DNA from: Anammoximicrobium sp964409865
GTDB lineage: Bacteria; Planctomycetota; Planctomycetia; Pirellulales; Pirellulaceae
Length of the DNA stretch: 10,162 bases
Assembly (NCBI GenBank): GCA_964409865.1
Contig: CAYPGE010000346.1
Coordinates: 1 to 10,162 of the forward strand
Direction of reading: 5' to 3'
Shown: piece by piece, positions 6,297 through 10,162 of the stretch
Layout of the letters: each line of letters starts with the position of its first letter
Numbering within the stretch: the stretch's first letter is position 1
The notes under the pieces: generated by a model
What the model saw: only the letters and a program-made list of their open reading frames with translations
The model's database searches: none
What the model was told of the DNA's origin: nothing
Translations under genes and position numbers: made by a program

Positions 6297-6461
6297 ACGC
6301 CTGGTCGCCAACGTCGTGGGCCGCGGCTTCGTGCTGGACAGCGGCAGCGGCGACAAGGGGATCGACGACGTGAACGGCTACCGCTGGGCCGAATGGTCCC
6401 GCTCGCCCGAAGCCTGCGACGACCAGCAGGAACTCGACTTCCACGGCCTGGAGAAGAGATT

Positions 6462-6553
6462 GTAGGCCGGAACAAGTATTCGCAGTTCCGGCAGGACGAA
6501 CACGGAAAGAAAAGGAAATCGTGCCGGAACTGCGAAGACTTGTTCCGGCCTAC
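6462..6553. mobile_element. 92 bp foldback (MITE-like) element with 32 bp arms
   Basis: Arms 6462-6493 and 6522-6553 are inverted copies with one mismatch in 32; each begins GTAGGCCGGAACAAGT reading inward. The 28-base centre is purine-rich and has no gene. Removing the element brings the portal segments LEKRL and VIIDGD close together, so it looks like a simple insertion. It brings the in-frame TAG that ends the upstream reading frame. No target duplication is obvious (GAGAT-T on the left, GATCATC on the right). Confidence 0.82.
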
Positions 6554-6624
6554 GTGATCATCGACGGCGACATGTGTCGACTCGTCCGGCAAGGCTGTCC
6601 TTTCGACGGTCCGAAAAGAATTAC

Positions 6625-6957
6625 CTACGGCGCCCCGGTCTCGGCTTGAGCCGCGGCGGCGGCTTGGATTTCGGCGGCCGAACGGCGGCGACGGCGCTTG
6701 GTTTGCGCCCGGCTCCACTCCTTGGTCAGCGTCTCGAAGACTTCCGGCGACTCGTAGCGGGCCACGCCCTTGCCGTCCGGGATCGGGCCGATCAGCCCGC
6801 GGAAGACGGGCTTGCCGCGCAGGGTCAGATCGGTACTGCAGTCGTCCACGCCGACCTTCACGTGCAGCCGCAGCAAAGGTTCCTCGGAATCAAAGTCGCG
6901 GATGCGCAGCGAGCCGTCGCTGGCGCGCGTCACGACACGGTACGTGTGCTTCGCCAT
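6625..6957 (-). CDS. Hypothetical protein of 110 residues, unrecognised family
   Basis: ATG6957 is preceded by AGGAG with a seven-base gap, the best ribosome binding site in the window, so this is very likely expressed. The protein starts MAKHTYRVVTRASDGSLRIR. Residues about 5-75 look like a small beta-rich fold with charged turns (FDSEEPLLRLHVKVGVDD, LTLRGKPVFRGLIGPI). Residues 80-92 form a helix with ESPEVFETLTKEW, and the C-terminus is a basic patch RRRRR followed by an alanine-rich tail. No membrane segment, signal peptide or catalytic motif is seen. It lies opposite and immediately after the portal remnant, its stop about 50 bases past the last portal-like codon. It may be a phage-island cargo gene or a host gene at the island border. 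Function unknown. Confidence 0.75.
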   Translation of the reverse strand: MAKHTYRVVTRASDGSLRIRDFDSEEPLLRLHVKVGVDDCSTDLTLRGKPVFRGLIGPIPDGKGVARYESPEVFETLTKEWSRAQTKRRRRRSAAEIQAAAAAQAETGAP

Positions 6958-6964
6958 CCCAGTT

Positions 6965-6969
6965 CTCCT
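6965..6969 (-). promoter_or_regulatory. Ribosome binding site AGGAG fixing the start at 6957
   Basis: AGGAG on the minus strand ends seven bases before the ATG at 6957. It decides against a start further upstream, although the frame is open to about 7266. Confidence 0.75.
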
Positions 6970-7050
6970 GTAGTCCGGACGCGTTTGGGCACGTCGCGGA
7001 GGTGGCGGCGCGAAGACGAAAGGCGGCCTGGGCGAGGGCTGCTCAAAAAA

Positions 7051-7128
7051 GGTCGGGAGTCTTCTCCAAAGTTCTCGGACTCGCACCAACACACCCCGAA
7101 CAAGCCCGCCGGAGAACGACTCCCGACC
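7051..7128. repeat. Imperfect inverted repeat GGTCGGGAGTC...GACTCCCGACC
   Basis: GGTCGGGAGTCTTCTCC at 7051-7067 is matched inverted by 7111-7128 with only one base inserted in the right arm. The arms are 43 bases apart, and a six-base A run precedes the left arm. The layout resembles the other foldback elements in the window but the family is different. The internal sequence has no reading frame worth noting. Confidence 0.7.
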
Positions 7129-7471
7129 GCACCCCTCCAAGACCGCGGTCGTCCGGCCTGCGCACGACCTCCCCGCGCACGCCGTACTACCCTCGATGAC
7201 GCGCCGGCGCCAATCAAGACCCTGGCAGGCAACGCGGAACGCCTCGCACGCGATCCGCAGCAGCAAAACTCGTCAGCCAAGTCGCGAGACGATGATCCGA
7301 ATTGCCCGGCCACGGCACCCCCAGACTCCCACTGGCTGCATGTATCGTCCGCCGGACAGCGCGAATCCCATCGAAACTGGCGGCCGTCCTACACTGCTTG
7401 GATTCGCGCGAACCCGTACATCCCGTTTCGGTGGCGGGAATGCTACACGCGGCGGCGGGGTGCCGCAGGTT

Positions 7472-7508
7472 AGAAGCTCGGCTTCTTCGGCGAAGCCGGG
7501 CTTCTTTT
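7472..7508. terminator. Strong hairpin, candidate terminator downstream of the ExbD-like operon
   Basis: AGAAGCTCGGCTTC (7472-7485) pairs with GAAGCCGGGCTTCT (7492-7505) over 14 positions, one of them G-T, around the loop TTCGGC. TTT follows on the plus strand, giving T-TTT at the end of the stem. It lies about 65 bases beyond the stop of the minus-strand gene ending at 7571, where a terminator is expected, but the T-run is on the plus side and the minus side has only TTCTAA. It may act in both directions poorly, or be a repeat unit. Confidence 0.5.
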
Positions 7509-7531
7509 CGGTCAACACGCGACTGGCTGGT

Positions 7532-7550
7532 CCTCACGCGGAGCGTGAGG
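7532..7550. repeat. Short perfect hairpin CCTCACGC-GGA-GCGTGAGG
   Basis: Eight-base arms at 7532-7539 and 7543-7550 with a three-base loop form a compact palindrome 21 bases beyond the stop codon of the minus-strand gene. It has no T-run. I recall CCTCACGC-type hairpins as frequent intergenic repeats in planctomycetes, which would make this a REP copy rather than a terminator, but this was not checked. Confidence 0.5.
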
Positions 7551-7570
7551 GCTACGGTCGGCCGTCATGG

Positions 7571-8587
7571 TCATTGCGACGCGCTGCGCGAGCCGTCGGG
7601 CGAACCGCCGATGGGGTGGCCTTCCGGCATGGGGCGGCCCGCCGTCAAGAAGCCCCGCCGGAACAGTTCGGCTTTGAGCGTGCGGAACTGGTTGAAGCTG
7701 TCCGGATACACCCAGACGGTGACGGTCGTGCGATCGGGGTCGGTTCGTTTCAAGTTCTCCAGGAATTCGGAACCTTCCTGCAGTGCCCGCTCTAACGGTT
7801 CTCCCAGATCGTCCTGGATGGGCACCAGCACGAACCGATCCAGTTCGACGCGCTGCTGGACCGCCGGGTTGCCGCCGACCTGAACGACTTGCTGGACGCG
7901 GCGGAGCGTGTACTTCATGCGGAAACCGCCGATCGGTCCGAGCGTTTCGGTGATCGTGGTGGCGTCTTTCAGCTTCCCGACGTTACGGGGCGCGTCTTCT
8001 TTCAGCTTGGCCACCAACTCGTCCCACGGGATAGAAACCACGCGGCCTTGGAGCAAGCGAAAATGAAGCTCTGTCCCGAAGACCGTCTTGGCCATCGGCG
8101 TCGGCAAGTGTTCGATGACGTTTGGGGCGGGCGTCGAGTTCTCCAGGGCTTGGCGGCTGGCCTTCAAGTCCTCCATTGCTGCGCGGGCGGCCAGCAAATC
8201 GCGAGTCGCCGCCAGCCGCTGCTGCTGCTCTTGGCTGAGCGTGTCGCGTTGCTGCTGGAATTGCTGCTCGACGGCCGTCAACACTTCCAGCATCTTGTCG
8301 CGTTCCTTGCGGCGATAAGCGACCTCCAGTTGCTGCCGCTTGATCTTGAGGTCGATCTGGTGGATATCGTTCTCGACGGCCGCCGCGGCATCGCGAGCGG
8401 CGGCGAGGTCCGGTTTCGGCGAAGCTTCGGGGCGCTCGGTATTGGGCCCGACGTGGAGTGCGGCGTCCTGGGTGCGGGTGCCGATGACCATGATCAAGAT
8501 AATCAGGATGCCGACCAGATTGCACGTGACGTCCAGGAACGAGTCCTGTCCCGGCGCCAGATCGAATGCTTGGTTGACTCTGCGCAT
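7571..8587 (-). CDS. ExbD/TolR-like coiled-coil membrane protein (second of pair)
   Basis: A 338-residue inner-membrane protein starting MRRVNQAFDLAPGQDSFLDV. One membrane span at about 18-36 begins FLDVTCNLVGILIILIMVIG; D19 sits where ExbD and TolR carry the aspartate that takes part in proton flow through the ExbB/TolQ channel. A long coiled coil rich in Q, E and R follows (about 68-150: VENDIHQIDLKIKRQQ, VEQQFQQQRDTLSQEQQQR). The C-terminal part (about 165-320) is a mixed fold ending in TVTVWVYPDSFNQFRTLKAE, reminiscent of the periplasmic ExbD domain. ATG8587 is preferred: it lies one base after the upstream stop (TAG-C-ATG) with GGAG ten bases ahead, whereas the start at 8605 would overlap the previous gene. 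The tight junction implies translational coupling. Energy-transducing role in a MotA/ExbB-type complex is inferred; the partner is outside the window. Confidence 0.72.
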   Translation of the reverse strand: MRRVNQAFDLAPGQDSFLDVTCNLVGILIILIMVIGTRTQDAALHVGPNTERPEASPKPDLAAARDAAAAVENDIHQIDLKIKRQQLEVAYRRKERDKMLEVLTAVEQQFQQQRDTLSQEQQQRLAATRDLLAARAAMEDLKASRQALENSTPAPNVIEHLPTPMAKTVFGTELHFRLLQGRVVSIPWDELVAKLKEDAPRNVGKLKDATTITETLGPIGGFRMKYTLRRVQQVVQVGGNPAVQQRVELDRFVLVPIQDDLGEPLERALQEGSEFLENLKRTDPDRTTVTVWVYPDSFNQFRTLKAELFRRGFLTAGRPMPEGHPIGGSPDGSRSASQ

Positions 8588-8588
8588 G

Positions 8589-10162
8589 CTATCGCCGCTC
8601 CACATCCAGCCCGCTTCCCGCGAGGAGTGCTTGGAGTTCCCAGAACCGCGTTTCGGCTCCGGGGAACACGGTCACTTTGAGCGTCGGCTTCCAATAACCG
8701 CCGGACACCGCCATGCCCCAGGTCTCGACATGGGTCCAGATGGCGGCGACGAATTCTTCCATCGAATCGCGTGTCCGACTGCTCAGGGCTACGATCTTCG
8801 GTTCGCGGTTGGACCGGCGGTCGGGCATGACCACCAAGCGGTCGGGGTAACAGTGGATCGTGATGGGCCGGGTGATGCCCGTCGCGGTGGCCGCGTCTTT
8901 GGGGAGCGCCCAGTTGGCGCCTTTGGTCATCGCCATGGACTGTGGAGCCGCGCCTCCGCCTTCGCCGGCCGCCCCCGCGGCGTTGGCATCGTCGCGGCCT
9001 GCCGGCGACGTGCCCGAGTTGGCCGCCGCGCCGGCCGGGCGCGCCGCGCCGGATTGTCGAGCCTGCGTTTGCGGCGCGGTCGGCGTTTTCCCCGCAGCCC
9101 GCTCGTTTTCTTTCGAGGCGGCCTCCTGTTTTTGGGAGGGGCGACCGCCGCCGTATCCCGTTGCCGCGGCGCCGCCGCTTTCTCCTGTACCCAACGCGGA
9201 TGCGCCGGAGGCCGAACCGGCGCCGGAGCCGGAGGACGCCCGCGGCTCCATTCCGCCCCAGGACTCGCCTGCCGGCACGGAGAAATTGGCGGGCGAGGGC
9301 GTGTCGAAGCGGCTGGGCATGGCCGCCGCCAGCAGCGCCTGCCGCTCGCGCGCGGCTTGGATCGTGCCTTGCAACAGCCGTTTCAGGCTGGGGTCGCTGG
9401 GCGGAAACGCCAGTTCCGTCTCCTGGTCGATCAGCTCGTAACCGAACTCGTCGTCCCATCCCGCCATCGCGGCCCGAGCCATCGAATAGGCCACGGCGCC
9501 GTCCGGCCGGACGATCAGCAGCGGGTAGGGTTCCCCTTTGGCGGCGTCGCCTTCCAGACGCGTCCAATGCTCCCGAATTGCCCGCAGGGCGGCGTCCAAG
9601 GGATTGCCCGGCCCCAGCGGACCGTTGAAATCCTGCGGCCCGAAGACGATCCCTTCGGGCTGGATGACGATGCCGGTTTCGGAACATTCGATGTAGATGG
9701 GGCGGCGGTGAGTGCCGTTCGGACCCTGGTAGGGAAGGATGGCGAACGAGCGGCGTTTCTGCGAGTATTGTTCGCGCAGTTGCTCCAACTGCTGACGCTG
9801 TGCGGTGATGGCCGCCTGCAGTTGGGCCAGTTCGTCGCGGATCGACGACTCCTGCTGCTGTTGCCCTTGCCGCACGTTGTTCAACTCGGCGGCTTCGGCC
9901 TGCAGACGCCGCCAGTTCTCCTCCAGACGCCGGATGTGCTCTTCCAGATGGCTCAATTCCAGGCGCCCCTCCGCCAGCTTTTCCGTCAATTCGCCACGCT
10001 GCTGCTGGAGCACTTCGCGCTGCCACTGCAGGTCTTCGGCTTCCTGTTCGAGCTTTTCCTGCTGGGCCGGGTCCTGGCCGGCCTGCTGTTTGTGCCGTTG
10101 GTCCCGCACCGTGTCGGCCTGGACGCGCGCCTGGTGGACGACGAGGATCAGCAACACGATCA
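8589..10162 (-). CDS. ExbD/TolR-like coiled-coil membrane protein (first of pair, N-terminus outside window)
   Basis: The frame is open from the right edge to TAG at 8589-8591, giving about 523 residues. The first visible residues (IVLLILVVHQARVQ) are the end of a membrane span, so the start and the expected membrane aspartate are beyond the edge. Next come a long coiled coil (about 20-135, for example LEQEAEDLQWQREVLQQQRG and LQAAITAQRQQLEQLREQYS), a globular domain (about 140-275, with PIYIECSETGIVIQPEG and PYPLLIVRPDGAVAYSMARA), a Gly/Ala/Ser-rich low-complexity stretch (about 290-395) and a C-terminal domain (about 405-522, ITIHCYPDRLVVMPD, EEFVAAIWTHVETWG). The plan of span, coiled coil and mixed C-terminal fold matches the downstream gene, so the two are probably diverged paralogues forming a heteromeric partner for a proton channel. 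The long low-complexity linker is unlike classical ExbD, which is about 140 residues. Confidence 0.7.
   Translation of the reverse strand, partial: IVLLILVVHQARVQADTVRDQRHKQQAGQDPAQQEKLEQEAEDLQWQREVLQQQRGELTEKLAEGRLELSHLEEHIRRLEENWRRLQAEAAELNNVRQGQQQQESSIRDELAQLQAAITAQRQQLEQLREQYSQKRRSFAILPYQGPNGTHRRPIYIECSETGIVIQPEGIVFGPQDFNGPLGPGNPLDAALRAIREHWTRLEGDAAKGEPYPLLIVRPDGAVAYSMARAAMAGWDDEFGYELIDQETELAFPPSDPSLKRLLQGTIQAARERQALLAAAMPSRFDTPSPANFSVPAGESWGGMEPRASSGSGAGSASGASALGTGESGGAAATGYGGGRPSQKQEAASKENERAAGKTPTAPQTQARQSGAARPAGAAANSGTSPAGRDDANAAGAAGEGGGAAPQSMAMTKGANWALPKDAATATGITRPITIHCYPDRLVVMPDRRSNREPKIVALSSRTRDSMEEFVAAIWTHVETWGMAVSGGYWKPTLKVTVFPGAETRFWELQALLAGSGLDVERR

Larger units (their letters stand above)
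6047..6574 (+). pseudogene. Phage portal protein (lambda-type), broken by two foldback elements
   Basis: The 5' piece starts at ATG6047 (or ATG6074, MAGSILEQ) and reads SILEQFAELKSDYEIGKASR then HADYHYRTEAFA, the usual N-terminus of lambda-type portal proteins found in planctomycetes. At 6210 a palindromic element enters. After it the reading resumes in another frame with RRLVANVVGRGFVLDSGSGD, GIDDVNGYRWAEWSRSPEA and DFHGLEKRL, where stop TAG (6463-6465) is supplied by a second element. Beyond that, VIIDGDM (6554-6574, a third frame) matches the IDGD motif of the family, then similarity fades. Portal proteins form the dodecameric DNA gate at the capsid vertex and normally exceed 450 residues; most of the C-terminal part is missing. 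The residues between YHYRTEA and RRLVANV appear deleted where the first element sits. The 3' limit is uncertain. Confidence 0.75.
6970..7570. other. 600 bp non-coding region rich in inverted repeats
   Basis: No protein-like reading frame is seen on either strand. The region holds three separate inverted repeats (7051-7128, 7472-7508, 7532-7550), described individually. Between 7130 and 7465 I see nothing recognisable. Frames that stay open here give Arg/Pro/Ser-rich translations typical of GC-rich non-coding DNA. Confidence 0.55.

Noticed and set aside
6625..7266. Longer version (213 codons) of the orphan protein
   Set aside because: The added 103 residues are Arg/Ser/Pro-rich and cross a foldback repeat, while AGGAG directly precedes the internal ATG6957.
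6574..7473. Plus-strand frame of 299 codons
   Set aside because: It covers the opposite strand of the 6625-6957 gene and non-coding repeats; composition is typical of a shadow.
8503..10026. Minus-strand open frame of 507 codons in another frame of the ExbD-like pair
   Set aside because: It runs across the junction of two better supported genes and translates to Arg/Gly/Pro-rich sequence with no domain.

Overview
The window looks like GC-rich chromosomal DNA from a planctomycete, probably of the Pirellulales type. Three things point that way: an ECF sigma factor of the planctomycete-expanded Sigma70_ECF/TIGR02999 type beside a Ser/Thr kinase fused to a formylglycine-generating-enzyme (FGE) fold; a pair of ExbD/TolR-like coiled-coil membrane proteins; and a high density of short inverted-repeat elements between and inside dead genes.

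Layout, left to right. (1) 1-290: the 5' part of an AbiEi/DUF6088-type antitoxin gene leaving the window on the minus strand, with a consensus -10 box overlapped by a perfect 9+9 bp inverted repeat, probably its autoregulatory operator. (2) 310-2081: remains of a phage head-packaging region. A broken large-terminase gene has lost its ATPase start and an internal block, has at least two frame changes, and carries a 175 bp MITE-like element. A REP-like cluster follows, then an intact 140-codon gene with a strong ribosome binding site. (3) 2379-5509, minus strand: a self-contained signalling unit of promoter, ECF sigma factor and transmembrane kinase-FGE fusion. (4) 5757-6574, plus strand: more phage remains, namely an intact small gene and a portal-protein pseudogene broken by a perfect 30 bp-arm palindromic element and by a second 92 bp foldback element. 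(5) 6625-6957, minus: an unrecognised 110-residue protein with an excellent ribosome binding site. (6) 6970-7570: non-coding, with three more inverted repeats, one of which resembles a terminator. (7) 7571-10162, minus: two translationally coupled ExbD/TolR-like genes, the upstream one running off the right edge.

The terminase and portal pieces lie on the same strand on both sides of the oppositely oriented sigma-kinase unit. The simplest reading is a decaying prophage or phage-derived island into which a sigma/kinase module and several foldback elements were inserted. The sigma and kinase probably form one regulatory operon, and the ExbD-like pair probably belongs to a proton-channel (ExbB/MotA-like) membrane complex whose partner lies beyond the right edge. 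All function assignments rest on motif recognition by eye; no search was run.
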